From Poa pratensis (taxonomy: Eukaryota; Streptophyta; Magnoliopsida; Poales; Poaceae): DNA of 64,000 bases. Position 1 is the first letter of the stretch. The number at the start of each line of letters is the position of its first letter. The stretch spans positions 54,426,337 to 54,490,336 of the forward strand of contig CAMZMU010000063.1 in NCBI GenBank assembly GCA_947311845.1, read 5' to 3'. The translations under genes were made by a program, and so were the position numbers. Under the pieces are notes generated by a model, which saw only the letters and a list, made by a program, of their open reading frames with translations, was not told where the DNA came from and did not search any database. Positions 24,559 through 34,921 of this stretch are shown in pieces.

Positions 24559-25134
24559 ATATCGGTCTCTTTGTTCATTTCCTGAGATATCAAGTAACTA
24601 ATAACTCATTTATTCATTTTTTTTGCCGGTAGGATTTGAATTTTTTCAAAAAGAGGACACATGGTGAATTTAAAGAGAAGCTTAGTTTTCATCATGCCAA
24701 GGTAAGTAGTACGAGCTAGCTAGGTTCGCGCATCTCTTTAATTCTAATTTCAATACCATTATACCATGCTTGATTATTATTTGATTGAATTCTATTCTCG
24801 TAAAGTACTGCGAGAGGCAGCCACCGGGGACCAATTTGTGTGGATACTTCGTTTGCAAGTGGATTCGCCGGGAGGTCAGTGAGCAGAATGCAACGACATT
24901 TATAGAAGTACGCGAACAAATATATTCACAATTCTATTTTATTACCATCAATTGTGTCGAGTGTCATTCATAATTTTTGTTATGATGATTGATATTCATA
25001 TTGATTTCCTTCTTTATAGTTTGATAAAATGCGGAGGAATCTGCAACTAAAGGAGCGTTTTCTAGCAATTCAAGAGGAAATTGCGGATTTTTGCTGGACC
25101 ATGTCATAAACCCAAAGGGAAAATACAATGGCAC

Positions 25135-25301
25135 CGAACAGACGGGCTCTAGTCCCAGTTATGATCTCCATATAATCGAATAGACGTGCTCTAGTCCCAG
25201 TTATGATCTCTATGTATCGAATAGACAGACACTAGTCCCGGTTATGATCTCCATGTAATTGAATAGACGGCTCTAGTCCCGGTTGTGGTCTCCATGTAAT
25301 T
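25135..25301 (+). repeat. Four tandem ~42-bp repeats in the CACTA 3' subterminal region
   Basis: Units of GAATAGACG-CTCTAGTCCCAGTTATGATCTCC repeat four times with small changes, directly after the end of the Ulp1 coding sequence. The CTAGTCCCGG core matches that of the 5' subterminal array. Confidence 0.75.
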
Positions 25302-25489
25302 AATTAAATGATTGAATTCTCATAAAGAATAAAGTATATTTTTATTAGATAGATATTTCTTTTTTGAACATTTTGATATGCTATATGTATTTTATGATTT
25401 GTAATTAATTAACCATATATTTTGCAAGATTGATCATAGTTTTAAATATTCAATAAGGCGGGAATAAAAAAAGCCAGAGCCAGAGGCTG

Positions 25490-25721
25490 CCAGTCTGCCA
25501 CGTGGGAGCTTCTCTTGTCCCGGGTCGTATTACGAACCGGGACAAAAGGTTCTCGACCACGCGCTCAGGCAGCGCCACGTGGGGAGCTCTTTTGTCCCGG
25601 GTCGTAACTGAACCGGGACTAGAGGGGGGGGGGCCTCTAGTCCCGATTCTGTTGTCCCGGGTGCCCACCCGGGACTAGAGGTCCTCCCGACCCGGGACTA
25701 GTGGCCTTGTTTCTACAAGTG
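25490..25721. repeat. CACTA 3' subterminal inverted-repeat array and terminal repeat
   Basis: GTCCCGGGTCG...ACCGGGAC units in both orientations (25517-25548, 25592-25623), GGGACTAGAGG units at 25615-25680, then the terminal repeat to 25721. Confidence 0.7.
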
Positions 25722-26403
25722 GGATTTGTCCAAAATTTGAGTCTTCCGGTTGGAGACACCGTATTTGGGGATTGTCCGTGTCCAGACGTGTCCGCGGACA
25801 GTTTGGGGCCAGAATTTCCCAGTCCGGTTGGAGATGCTCTAACCTCTTTTTTACACTCATTTGTGTAGGATTGAGGTGTTTTCCCTATGCTCAATCCAAA
25901 TGACCATCCCTGCAGTTTTCATTTGTTTTACACATGTAATCCTACCAAATTTTTGTGTTTCGCCACTTCCTATGTTTTCTAATGCTTTGATCAAAGAATC
26001 CCTATGTAAGCAAGACTGGTTATATGGTAACTAAATCACATGATGAGGAAAAAACACCATCTAGTTACACCAAGGAGTGCTATGTGAAAAGAACAACGTG
26101 GGGAAGCTATCCTGCTGCCTTGAACCCTATTGACAAATTCCGTAAAAAATATTTGCAATAAAAGAAATTGTTCTAATCCCAAATCCCCATCGCATCTCTC
26201 CGCGATGGCTCGATGCTGAAAGTGAGTGCGATGCCCCCGTGCTAGTGCGAGCAGCGAGGCGCCTCACGACTGTTTATTCGTGTTAGGCCCAAAATGTTAT
26301 CTGACGAAGTGTCAAATTCCAGTTAGCTGTTTATGTTGACGTAAGCCCTCAGTGGTCCATTCAAGTATCCGACGTCCCTGTTTCGTCGATACCGCTTTAC
26401 GCC
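25722..26403. other. Spacer between the CACTA and Tat elements
   Basis: 25725-25838 continues the older repeat on the left of the CACTA and ends GGTTGGAGATGCTCTAA, a common terminal motif of grass TIR repeats. From there to 26403 I see no gene, only unassigned AT-balanced sequence. Confidence 0.4.
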
Positions 26404-27548
26404 TGTCGGGGGGCTACCCCCGGGTAGGGTCAAGGCTTGGCATAAAGATGAGTTTAAAGATATGCCGAGGTACGGAAAGGGCCGACCTGTTTGGGCCTGG
26501 GAGTGTCCGAGCTTCATCTTGACCTGGAGGATATAAAGGCCGACCTATCTTGGCCCAGAGGGGTCCGAGGTATCCCGTTGGCCTGGGCCGAGGTTCACTG
26601 TCCGAGCTATGTTCAGCCGACCTAACTACCTCGGTGATATGGTTTGTATGGTGAGTGCAGGAGAAGCTACTTGAAGGAAGTAATGTCCGAGGTGGTCGGA
26701 TCTTAAGTACAAGACCCGAGGTAAGGAGCGGGAGCAAGACCCGGCTAACCAAGGCAGGAGGCCGTAGGTCGGGCAGGAGTCAATGCTCCTGTCACTTCCG
26801 CCTGGTACAAGAGCGCCTGACGCGGGAGCGTCTGTCACGGAGCCTGGCAGAGGCGTGCCCCGGGTTCGGCGGGGCTGCACGTCTCTGACCGCTGACCACG
26901 CGAGATCCGGGAAAAGGCTACGAGGTAGCACGGCGTGGCTATGTCCTGTCTCGTCAGAGGAGACATGCTAGCTCTGCCGTTATGCAGCAGGGATGGGCAG
27001 GCCATGTCTTGTCCCTGACAGAGTACGATGATGACCGGCAGAGGCATGGCACAGTGTTCAGCGAGGGGCACAACGGTAACTCGGCTGGCCTATATAGTGG
27101 GCTTCACCCCCCTCCTGCTTGAGGGATCGATCGACAGAGGAAGAGAGAGAGATAGAGAGAGAGAAAGGAACCTCGGAAACCCCGGAAACACCTCGGATCT
27201 AGCTCGGAGTGCCTTCTTCCTCCCGTAGCTCCATCTTTTACCTCAAGTTCTCACCATTGTATCATCATACAGCTCGAGGAGCAGCTTGTACTTGTCACTT
27301 TGAGCTATACACTGAGTAGGATAGTGCTGCAGTAGGGGTGTTACCTCCACAAGAGGGCCCCGAAGCAGGGTACATCGTGGTGTGCTTTGTGTTCTTGGTT
27401 TCTTGTTTCTCGTTCGTGTTCTTGCGGTTTCTTGCGTGTTCTTGCTTGTGCACTTCTTGAGTGCATAAACCCTCCCCGGATTCCCCCAACGACCATTCGG
27501 CCCCATCTTAGCCATACCTATGGCATCTGCCGTGATCCCACCACGACA
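26404..27548 (+). repeat. 5' LTR of the Tat element
   Basis: 1145 bp; TATA box CTATATAG at 27090-27097, followed by an AG-rich microsatellite (27139-27170). Compared with the 3' LTR it has an extra 53 bp near 26644-26696 but is shorter at each of about ten 1-4 bp indels. Confidence 0.9.
27090..27097 (+). promoter_or_regulatory. TATA box of the Tat element 5' LTR
   Basis: GGCCTATATAGTGG, identical at 40623-40630 in the 3' LTR. It is the likely core promoter for the genomic RNA. Confidence 0.6.
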
Positions 27549-27550
27549 GT

Positions 27551-27568
27551 TGGCGCCCACCGTGGGGC
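27551..27568 (+). other. Primer-binding site of the Tat element
   Basis: TGGCGCCCACCGTGGGGC two bases after the LTR end, the usual position and form for Gypsy elements of grasses. Confidence 0.75.
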
Positions 27569-27569
27569 A

Positions 27570-28880
27570 GATTGAGGCGTTGGAGGGAGTTTACATCCGG
27601 ACGGGCTCAGGCGAGCGTGTTCTTTCCGGGCTTATCGCCAAGATCGGTGAGTTCACCTTCATCAGCGACAACGCGGGGTGTTTCGCCGGCAAGCCCTTCC
27701 CCGAGCATGGCTTCACCATGATGCTTGGCAGCTTCGTCACCTACGTTGCTGTCGAGGTTGTTCGCGAGTACCCGGAGCAGGTGCTCGTGGACGACGAAAC
27801 TCCTCTCCTCGCGGCTTTAGGTCGGCGTATCACTCGCCCCGAGAGCTGCGTGGAGGTGATGATGGTCCGGTTGATGCCGCTGGCAAAGTAGATGCCAGCA
27901 AATCCAAGCCGGCCGAGGTTGCTAAGGTGAGATCTGCAAAGCCCAGGCTAGAGAAAGAGCTGCCTGGTACCCCCGAGGTGCAGGGCCGAGGTGCGACCCT
28001 GGTAGAGATAGTGGAGACACTGGCAGACCCAGTAAATCCAGGAGTGGATGTAGTGGTGACTGTGGCCGACCTAGAGGCAAAGCGTGTCCTGTTGCAAAAG
28101 GAGGCTGTAGCAATGATGACAGCTAGAGATGAGTTCAATAGAGATCTGCGTGAGTACAATGCAGCGAATGGCTTCACCCCGGTAGCAGTTGATACAAATA
28201 GGGGAGCCGAGGTGCGGCAGAGAGGCAAGGGGCTCAATGATGAGATAAACAGGGAGGCTCGACCTACCACCTCGGCTAGGAGTGAGAGTCGCGTGTCGAC
28301 TGGAAGGCCGGTATATAGTTCCCCTGCTAAGAACCTCAGAGCTGCCGAGGCAGGCAGGGCCGAGCTATCCGGGTTGACTGGAGATGCATGGCGTGCGCAG
28401 CAGAAGCGAGTCAATGAATTAGTGTATGTAGCTAACCAGCAGAATGAGGCTCTCCGCAGAGCATATGCCGGGGCTGGTGATTCGAGATGGTTTATTCAGC
28501 TAGGCCAGTTAGTCAGGTGTCCAAGGGGCAAGCCTCGTCTCCACTCGTCGGAGGAGCCGATCGAGCCCGGAGTGTCACCTCGGGTCAGAACAAGCAGCTG
28601 CAGATGTATGATCCGGTGTTAGCAGCAAAGCAGAAGGTGGGCCAGGGCAATGCTAGCCGAGCTAAGGGAAACCCCGGCCAGGTAATGCAAGCCGAGCTAA
28701 GGGTAACTCCGGTCAGGGAAATCAGAATGGCGGGCAAGCAGCGTCGGCTGGCCGAGGTAAACCACCTCCGCCCCCGAGGTATCAGCAACAACCCGGCCGC
28801 AGGGGCAATATCAGCGAGAGCCGGAGTATGTTCAGCAACCTCAGAATGTCGGTCAAGGCGATGACCGATATGATGATGGA
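27570..28880 (+). pseudogene. N-terminal gag region of the Tat element, frameshifted
   Basis: Three frames in succession: up to 27889 (VGQIEALEGVYIRTG...), about 27890-28500 (ASKSKPAEVAKVRSAKPRLEKELPG..., a Lys/Glu-rich stretch with LEAKRVLLQKEAVAMM and RAQQKRVNELVYVANQQNEALRRAYAG heptads), and 28487-28860 (GQASSPLVGGADRARSV..., Gln/Asn/Gly-rich). Order and composition match the long N-terminal extension of Tat gag proteins. Breaks near 27885 and 28500 are single-base shifts. Confidence 0.65.
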
Positions 28881-28889
28881 GACTCGGCC

Positions 28890-30008
28890 ATGGCGCGAGC
28901 TGGATACCACAGAGTGGATGGGGCGTTGGGACCTCGGATAGGAGCTCGGATGTTAGCTCCAGGCGATGTTCGTAACAAGCTGGATAGAATCTACTTGTCC
29001 GAGCAACTGGAGGAGGAAGGCCCTCCTGGTCCGGCGTGTTTTGGACCTCGGATCATGAAGGAGCCACCACCGCCAGTATCTCAGTTCCAGTTAGGTCGGA
29101 ACACCAAGCCATACAACGGGAGCACCAAGCCGCAAGATTGGCTGACAGATTATGTATCCTCGGTGCACATAGCGGGGGGCAATCGCCGATGGGCGGTCCG
29201 GTATCTCCCGCACATGTTGGAAGGTCCAGCTCGGATCTGGCTGAATAATTTGCCGGAGTATAGTATCAACTCCTGGATAGACTTGGAGCTGGCGTTTAAC
29301 AGCAACTTTGCTAGTACATACAAGAGGCCAAACCGACCTCAGCTCCTGGCAGCATGTAAGCAAGATGATCATGAAACTGACCGAGAATTCTTAACTCGGT
29401 GGAGCAATGTTCGGAATTCCTGTGAAGGAGTTGTAGAGGCACAGGCCATTTCCTGGTTTGCAGATGGTTGTCGACATGGCAGCATGCTGTGGCAGAGGCT
29501 CCAAAGAGATATGCCGAAATCCCTAGCAGAAACAATCCGGATTGCAGATTCTTATGCTCTGGGTGATCCGATGCAGCCAGCAGCAGAGGCAGTGGCACGT
29601 AACAGAAGGAGGGAGCCAATAAACAACCGGCTCGGACCAAGGTGTAATGACCGCCAAGAGTTCGGACAAAAGAGGAGGGAGCCGGACTACCCATACACCT
29701 CGAACCAAGTTGCAGCGGTGAACCCGGATCAGCCCGGAGCTGGAGGTGTCCAGAGGCCGAAAATCAATGGTCCGGCATTTAGTCCGAACCCGGAGCCACC
29801 CTTGACTTATGAATCAATGATAGATGGTCCTTGCTGTTACCATACGACCGACCCGCGCAAGCCAGCCAACCATTCAACCCGGCAGTGCAGCTGGAACCGC
29901 AGAATCAGGAAGAAGGGGCGAAGGCCGGAGGAAACAGAGCAGGACCACCTCAGAGATTTCAGCCGAGGCCTAACCCAAATCTGTCCGGAGCAAATGTTAC
30001 CCCGATAA
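28890..30008 (+). pseudogene. gag core and zinc knuckle of the Tat element
   Basis: An open frame of 372 codons containing the retrotransposon gag domain: STKPQDWLTDYVSSVHIAG, YLPHMLEGPARIWLNNLPE, SINSWIDLELAFNSNF and the ETDREFLTRWSNVRNSC motif, followed by IADSYALGDPM. Near the C-terminus YHTTD and HSTRQCSW form the zinc-knuckle-like motif of this lineage. The frame leaves the protein at about 29915, where a G/A run marks a one-base shift; the natural protein continues in the frame of 29831-30964 (EEGAKAGG...). Gag assembles the particle that houses reverse transcription. Confidence 0.75.
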
Positions 30009-30964
30009 CCACTGCACCTCCTCCGAGGCCTGCAGCAGCAAGGCCCGTGAATGTTGTGAATGTCCGAGGTAATAACAACAATAATGGTGCCGGACCAAGT
30101 CAGCAGTATGAATACCCCGGAAATGACTATAGAGAGGCTCATGCGAGCTATGTGGTCTTTGTGACCGAGCCAACTGACAAGAAGAGCGTGCAGAGGCGTG
30201 CCATGGAGGTGAATGCAGTAATGCCGGTGGTGCCGACCTATATGAACTGGTCTGAGCAGGAGATCACTTGGAGCAGGAAAGACACACCTCGGATCATGCC
30301 GAGCCCTGGAAAGTATGCCCTGGTGGTAGATCCGACGTTGTGTGGGCCTACTAACAATGTGAGGTTTACCCGAGTTCTGGTGGACAATGGCAGTGCCATC
30401 AACATCATGTACCGAGACACAATGGTGAAATTGGGCATATCGCCAAATCAGTTGATGCCAAGCAGTTGTACTTTTCATGGGATTGTGCCTGGCGTTTCCT
30501 GTGCACCCATGGGCAAGATATGGGTGGATGTAGCATTTGGAACCAAGGATAACTGCCGAGTTGAGAGTATCGAGTTCGAGGTGGTGGACTTGGAGAGTGC
30601 ATACCATGCATTGCTTGGAAGGCCGGCTCTGGCCAAGTTCATGATTTCCACCCATGTTGCATACCTGAAGATGAAAATGCCAGGGCCTAATGGGATCATA
30701 TCCATCTCGGGTGACTACAAGCGAGCCATTCAGTGTGCCTCGGCGGGGTCTAATCTGGCCGAGTCTTTGGTGATCGCAGCTGAGAAGAAGAAGCTGCATC
30801 AAGTGGTGGCAATGGCGCAGTCAACACAGCTCGGCATGTCCGGACTGATGAGCCCGGACTCAACTGCAGCATTCGAGGTGCCCAAGGAGACCAAGAAGAT
30901 CCCCATTGACCCGGAGCACCCAGAGCATATGGCCATCATTGGGACCGGGCTGGGCGAGAAATAG
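29920..30964 (+). pseudogene. Aspartic protease region of the Tat element
   Basis: Frame 29831-30964. From about 29920 it holds a Pro/Asn-rich linker, then MNWSEQEITWSRKD, and the retropepsin with RVLVDNGSAINIMY (catalytic Asp in a DNGS context, 30379-30396) and AYHALLGRPALAKFM. It ends with a TAG at 30962-30964 after GLGEK, where the polyprotein would normally run on into RT; C to T in a CAG codon would explain it. Confidence 0.75.
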
Positions 30965-32560
30965 GAAAGCGAGCTCTGTCACTTCCTCCGTGAGAATCGG
31001 GATATCTTTGCATGGTCGGCTAAGGACCTGCCTGGTGTTCCGAGGGAGTTGGCAGAGCACTCTTTATTTGTCAGGCCGAGGTGAAACCGGTGAGGCAACC
31101 GACCCGTCGTCTCTCAGACGACCGAAGACAAGTGGTGCTGGACGAGCTGGCTAAGTTGCTTGCAGCCGGGTTCATTATGGAGGTGCTGCACCCGGACTGG
31201 ATATCCAATCCGGTCTTGGTGGAAAAGAAGAAAGACGAGCCAGCCGTGGTCAAGGTGTGGCGCATGTGCATTGACTTCACTAACCTCAACAAGGCGTGCC
31301 CGAAAGATCCATTTCCATTACCTCGGATTGATCAAGTGATTGATTCCACTGCTGGTTGTGAACTGTTGTCTTTTATCGATGCGTACTCTGGTTTTCACCA
31401 GATACCACTGAACCCGAAGGATCAAATAAAGACTGCTTTTATTACCCCGTATGGGGCGTATTGCTATCGTGTCATGTGTTTTGGTCTGAGAATGCCGGGG
31501 CAACTTATCAGAGGTGTATGCAGAAATGCCTGCACTCTCAAATGGGCAAAAATGTGCAAGTGTATGTCGATGATATCGTCATCAAAACTAAGGAGAAACG
31601 TACTCTCCTCGAGGATCTCGAGGAGACATTTGTGAATTTGAGAAAATATCGGTTGAAGCTTAACCCGGACAAGTGCACCTTTGGTGTCCCGGCTGGAAAG
31701 TTGCTCGGATTCCTGGTGTCTAGCCGAGGTATCGAGGTTAACCCGGCCAAGATCCGAGCTATTGAGAACATGAAGTTACCGAAGTGTTTGAAAGATGTGC
31801 AGAAATTCACAGGGTGCCTAGCCTCGTTGAGCCGATTTGTAGGTCGGCTGGGAGAAAAAGCCTTACCTTTGTACCAGCTCATGAAGAAAAGTACCGGGTT
31901 TACATGGACCCCGCAGGCCGACGTGGCGTTCAATGAGCTAAAAAGATGTTGTCCACTGCCCGGTGTTGGCGTCACCATTGCACAATGAGCCGATGTTACT
32001 TTACATTGCGGCCACAAACCGAGTTGTAAGTGTGGCAGTGGTGGTGGAGCGCGAAGAAGGTGGCAGGTCGGTGCAGAGACCGGTGTATTACTTGAGCGAG
32101 GTGATCTCTACCTCGAAGCAGAATTACCCTCACTACCAGAAGATGACGTATGGTGTCTACCTGGCGGTCAAGAAGTTGAAGCATTATTTCCAGGAGCATC
32201 CCATGACGGTGGTGTGCGAAGCTCCAATCTCGGAGATCATCGGGTGCAAAGATGCAACTGGCCGAGTTGCCAAATGGGCGATTGAGGTGTCTCCATATGC
32301 ACCACATTATGAGAGAAGAGATGCAATTAAATCCCAGGCGTTGCCGGACTTCTTTTGTGATTGGGCCGAGATGCAGTATGAGCCACCCAGGCCGGACTAT
32401 AATTATTGGAAAATGCATTTTGATGGGTCCAAGACAAAGATCGGGCTGGGGGCTGGAATAGTCCTCACCTCGCCGAAGCGAGATCAGCTGAAATACGTGC
32501 TGCAGATTCATTTCTCAGCATCAAACAATGTGGCGGAGTATGAGGCCTTAATCCATGGCT
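30965..32560 (+). pseudogene. Reverse transcriptase and RNase H of the Tat element, frameshifted
   Basis: Pieces in order: RENRDIFAWSAKDLPG (30990-31035), 31081-31490 with AGFIMEVLHPDW, RMCIDFTNLNKACPKDPF and DAYSGFHQI, then 31500-31950 with AGATYQR and the catalytic YVDD at 31563-31574 and KLNPDKCTFGVPAGKLLGF, then 31963-32550 with RNase H (LLYIAATNRVVSVAVV, PVYYLSEV, HYFQEHPMTVV). Four or five single-base losses separate them: about 31078, 31493, 31940, 31958 and 32553, several in homopolymers. Motif residues themselves are intact. Confidence 0.85.
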
Positions 32561-32820
32561 CAATGTGGCGAAGGAGATCGGTATCCGGCGTGTGGAGTGC
32601 TTCGGCGATTCCGACCTGGTGGTGCAACAATCTTCTGGAACTTGGGATGCTCTGGATGCCAACATGGCGTTATATCGGTTCCATGTGCAAAAGATATCCG
32701 GGTTCTTTGAAGGGTGTGAATACAGGCATATACCTCGGACAGAAAATAATGCTGCCGACGTGTTGTCAAAGCTCGGTTCATCTAAAGAGGCAGTACCACC
32801 TGGGTAGCCCTGAATCACTT
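32400..32820 (+). pseudogene. Second (archaeal-type) RNase H domain of the Tat element
   Basis: Frame of 31963 up to about 32553 gives WKMHFDGSKTKIGLGAGIVL and SNNVAEYEALIHG; the frame of 32565 then continues with IRRVECFGDSDLVVQQ and RHIPRTENNAADVLSKLG. These carry the four acidic positions of an RNase H (D in FDGS, E in AEYEAL, D in GDSD, D in AADVL). Dual RNase H is characteristic of the Tat group. One missing base near 32553 breaks it. Confidence 0.75.
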
Positions 32821-32916
32821 GAGAACTCCTTCAATCAAACCTTCTCCTGAATCCGAATCTATTTTCATCCCGGCGGAGCAAGAGCCCGGACCTGTTCCAA
32901 TGGAGGTAGACGTCGG

Positions 32917-34338
32917 GTGCGTTTGGTCGGACCCGGGGACTGCGTGGCAGAGCTCGGGGACTGCGCACCGAACCTCGGGGACTGCTCATCAAGACTCGGG
33001 GACTGGTCGCAGGATGGTGGAGGAAATAATGGAGGAGATTATGGTGGCCGAACCAATGGAGGTGGACGAGAATTTTTTCCTTTGCACCCAGTGCCGGAGT
33101 GGGCGGAGCAAATCATGAAGTTCATAACGGAGGGAAGCTTGCCAAGTGACACAACCGAGGCTAGGAGAATCCAAAGGAGGGCAAAGGCGTACACCATCAT
33201 CAACAAGGAGCTCTATAAAAGAAGCGTAACCGAGGTGTTGCAACGGTGTGTCGAGCCAGCTGAAGGCAAGGAGATGCTTTTGGAGATCCACCAAGGAGAG
33301 TGTGGTCATCATTGCAGCACAAGAGCTCTGGTGGCCAAGGTGTTCAGGCATGGGTTCTATTGGCCCACTGCTCTTGCTGATGCAGAGGCCATAGTCCGGA
33401 GATGTGAAGGATGCCAAAGGTTTGCCAAGCAAACGCATATGCCAGCCTCGGCGCTCAAAACAATTCCTATCACTTGGCCGTTTGCGGTATGGTGTTTGGA
33501 TATGGTGGGAGAGTTCAAACCAGCCCGAGGTAACATGACGCACATACTGGTGATGGTGGACAAGTTCACCAAGTGGATCGAGGTGAAACCAATCCGGAAG
33601 TTGGATGGTCATTCAGCAGTGACTTTTTTGAAGGAGATCATTCTGCGATATGGGTACCCCCATAGCATTATCTCGGACAACGGCACGAACTTTGCTGTTG
33701 GAGAATTTGCTCGGTTTTGCATGAACAAGGGAATCCGGCTGGACATAGCCTCGGTGGCACACCCGGAGTCTAATGGACAAGTGGAAAGATCAAATGCTCT
33801 AGTGTTGGCCGGCATCAAGGCTCGGCTCATTGAACCACTGCTGAAAACGCCGGGGTGTTGGATAGATGAGATACCAGCAGTACTGTGGGGTCTAAGGACC
33901 ACGCCAAATCGATCAACTGGCTATACGCCATTTTTTATGGTCTATGGGGCAGAAGCTATGCTACCCACTGACATCGAATATGATGCGCCCAGAGTGGCAA
34001 TGTACACTGAAGCCGAGGCAAAAGAGGCTCGGGAGGATGCAGTAGATCTGCTTGAGGAAGCTAGAGAATTGGCCTCATCTCGGTCAGCAATATACCAACA
34101 AGGTCTCCGACGTTATCATAGCCGGAGTGTCAACCCTCGTGTGTTTCACGAGGGAGATTTGGTGCTGAGGCTGGTGCAGCGCAAGAAAGGTCGGCACAAG
34201 TTGTCACCTCCATGGGAGGGACCGTTCATTGTGAGCCGAGCTCTGCTCAATGATTCGTACTATCTAATAGATGCGCAGGAACCAAGGAAGATGGGCTGGA
34301 CAACCCCGGATCAGAGGTCAGGCGACCATGGAATATAG
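32917..34338 (+). CDS. Integrase of the Tat element (pol C-terminus)
   Basis: Uninterrupted 473-codon frame. From about 33100: an HHCC zinc-binding region (HQGECGHHC ... RRCEGCQRF), the DDE core with Asp at 33499-33501 (CLDMVGEF), Asp at 33676-33678 (SDNGTNF) and Glu at 33784-33786 (QVERSN), the last two separated by 35 residues as in canonical integrases, then YGAEAMLP and a C-terminal region with GDLVLR and PPWEGPF. It would insert element cDNA in chromatin. It belongs to the pol polyprotein, so no own start is expected; the first listed base only marks the open frame. Confidence 0.85.
   Translation: MRLVGPGDCVAELGDCAPNLGDCSSRLGDWSQDGGGNNGGDYGGRTNGGGREFFPLHPVPEWAEQIMKFITEGSLPSDTTEARRIQRRAKAYTIINKELYKRSVTEVLQRCVEPAEGKEMLLEIHQGECGHHCSTRALVAKVFRHGFYWPTALADAEAIVRRCEGCQRFAKQTHMPASALKTIPITWPFAVWCLDMVGEFKPARGNMTHILVMVDKFTKWIEVKPIRKLDGHSAVTFLKEIILRYGYPHSIISDNGTNFAVGEFARFCMNKGIRLDIASVAHPESNGQVERSNALVLAGIKARLIEPLLKTPGCWIDEIPAVLWGLRTTPNRSTGYTPFFMVYGAEAMLPTDIEYDAPRVAMYTEAEAKEAREDAVDLLEEARELASSRSAIYQQGLRRYHSRSVNPRVFHEGDLVLRLVQRKKGRHKLSPPWEGPFIVSRALLNDSYYLIDAQEPRKMGWTTPDQRSGDHGI
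32931..33010 (+). repeat. Four short tandem repeats with a CTCGGGGACTG core
   Basis: Cores at 32934, 32953, 32974 and 32996, spaced about 22 bp, in the linker before the integrase. The core equals the polypurine tract before the 3' LTR. Confidence 0.7.
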
Positions 34339-34921
34339 CTCTACTCCGACCTTTCTACTCATGAAGGGCGCAATGTATGTGCCTCGGTTAATCCTTAATG
34401 AAATGTCGGCACTCCGAGGTTGAAGCTCGGGGACTGCCTCGCTCTTGTGCTTGTGTTTTATTTCTGTTTGTCAATTTCGTTCATATGCCGAACTATTTTG
34501 AACCTCGTCTCAAACTTCAAGTAATGTATGCTGTGTAACTAATCTTGTGACTCGACTGACGAACGCCGAAATGGTAGTCAAGAGCAAAGATGAAAAAACG
34601 TGGGAAACATGAAAATGGACTCGGGGACTCGGTCCAAAAATATAGTTCGGCATGTGTCGTTTACTAACCCCTGTCTTTACCTTTCGTTTATGTCGGATGA
34701 TTTTGAAACACACCTCGACATTTGCTAAGTACTGTATGCTATAAACAACAATCTTGTGACTCGACTGTCGAACGCCAAAATGGTAGACAAGAGCAAAGAA
34801 TGCCAAGTATAGTAAACACGAAAGTGAACTCGGGGACTCGTTCCAAAAGGGTTCGGCATAAATTCTTAGAAAAGCATGGTTCGGATAGCAAGATAATAGT
34901 ACTGGTAGCAAGGCAAACTAC
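34339..34921. repeat. Untranslated spacer after integrase with two ~200-bp tandem units
   Basis: Units of about 34485-34655 and 34690-34860 share ATCTTGTGACTCGACTG, GAACGCC, ATGGTAG-CAAGAGCAAAGA and CTCGGGGACTCG. No coding potential seen. It lies between the converging sense and antisense genes. Confidence 0.6.

Larger units (their letters stand above)
15628..25127 (+). pseudogene. CACTA TNPA-like gene with C-terminal Ulp1 protease domain, split by a retrotransposon
   Basis: Recognisable pieces in order: MSLLDQRGDVRDW and DVVDPDLLWWQSRGPRSVQ (15628-15893); an acidic repeat exon with GGAE units (16290-16505); HQCGVIVRDNVPISVREW (16580-16924); YHHKMGAGGY and PKWDQAEAAM, then the Transposase_24-like frame 17187-17654; a DUF8039-like domain and proline-rich linker (17735-18931); Ulp1 exons 19040-19224 and about 19311-19422, with FHYILLI carrying the catalytic histidine. 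After the inserted Gypsy element come 24633-24701 (GEFKEKLSFH), 24806-24910 with catalytic QPPGTNLCGYFVC, and a C-terminal piece 25020-25127. Frames shift between pieces by single bases (about 17730, 18890 and 25090). Ulp1-like domains are SUMO-protease-like cysteine peptidases common in plant CACTA elements. Confidence 0.8.
11289..25721 (+). mobile_element. CACTA (En/Spm) DNA transposon, 14.4 kb, with nested retrotransposon
   Basis: Ends are CACTAGTAGAAACAAGGCC (11289-11307) and the reverse complement of CACTTGTAGAAACAAGGCC (25703-25721), 18 of 19 matching. The flanking triplets are both GGA (11286-11288 and 25722-25724), the 3-bp duplication expected of CACTA elements. Subterminal arrays of CTAGTCCCGG-type repeats lie at both ends. 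Inside are a TnpD-type transposase remnant (12042-14396) and a TNPA-like gene with a C-terminal Ulp1 protease domain (15628 to about 25127). A 5.1-kb Gypsy element sits in an intron of the second gene. Both genes are broken, so mobility would depend on an autonomous relative. Confidence 0.92.

Noticed and set aside
25135..25301. Regularly spaced repeats resembling a small CRISPR array
   Set aside because: The units are contiguous ~42-bp tandem repeats without unique spacers, inside a plant CACTA end.
29837..30802. 321-codon minus-strand ORF opposite the Tat gag-protease region
   Set aside because: Shadow of the protease frame; Cys/His/Arg-rich with no recognisable domain.
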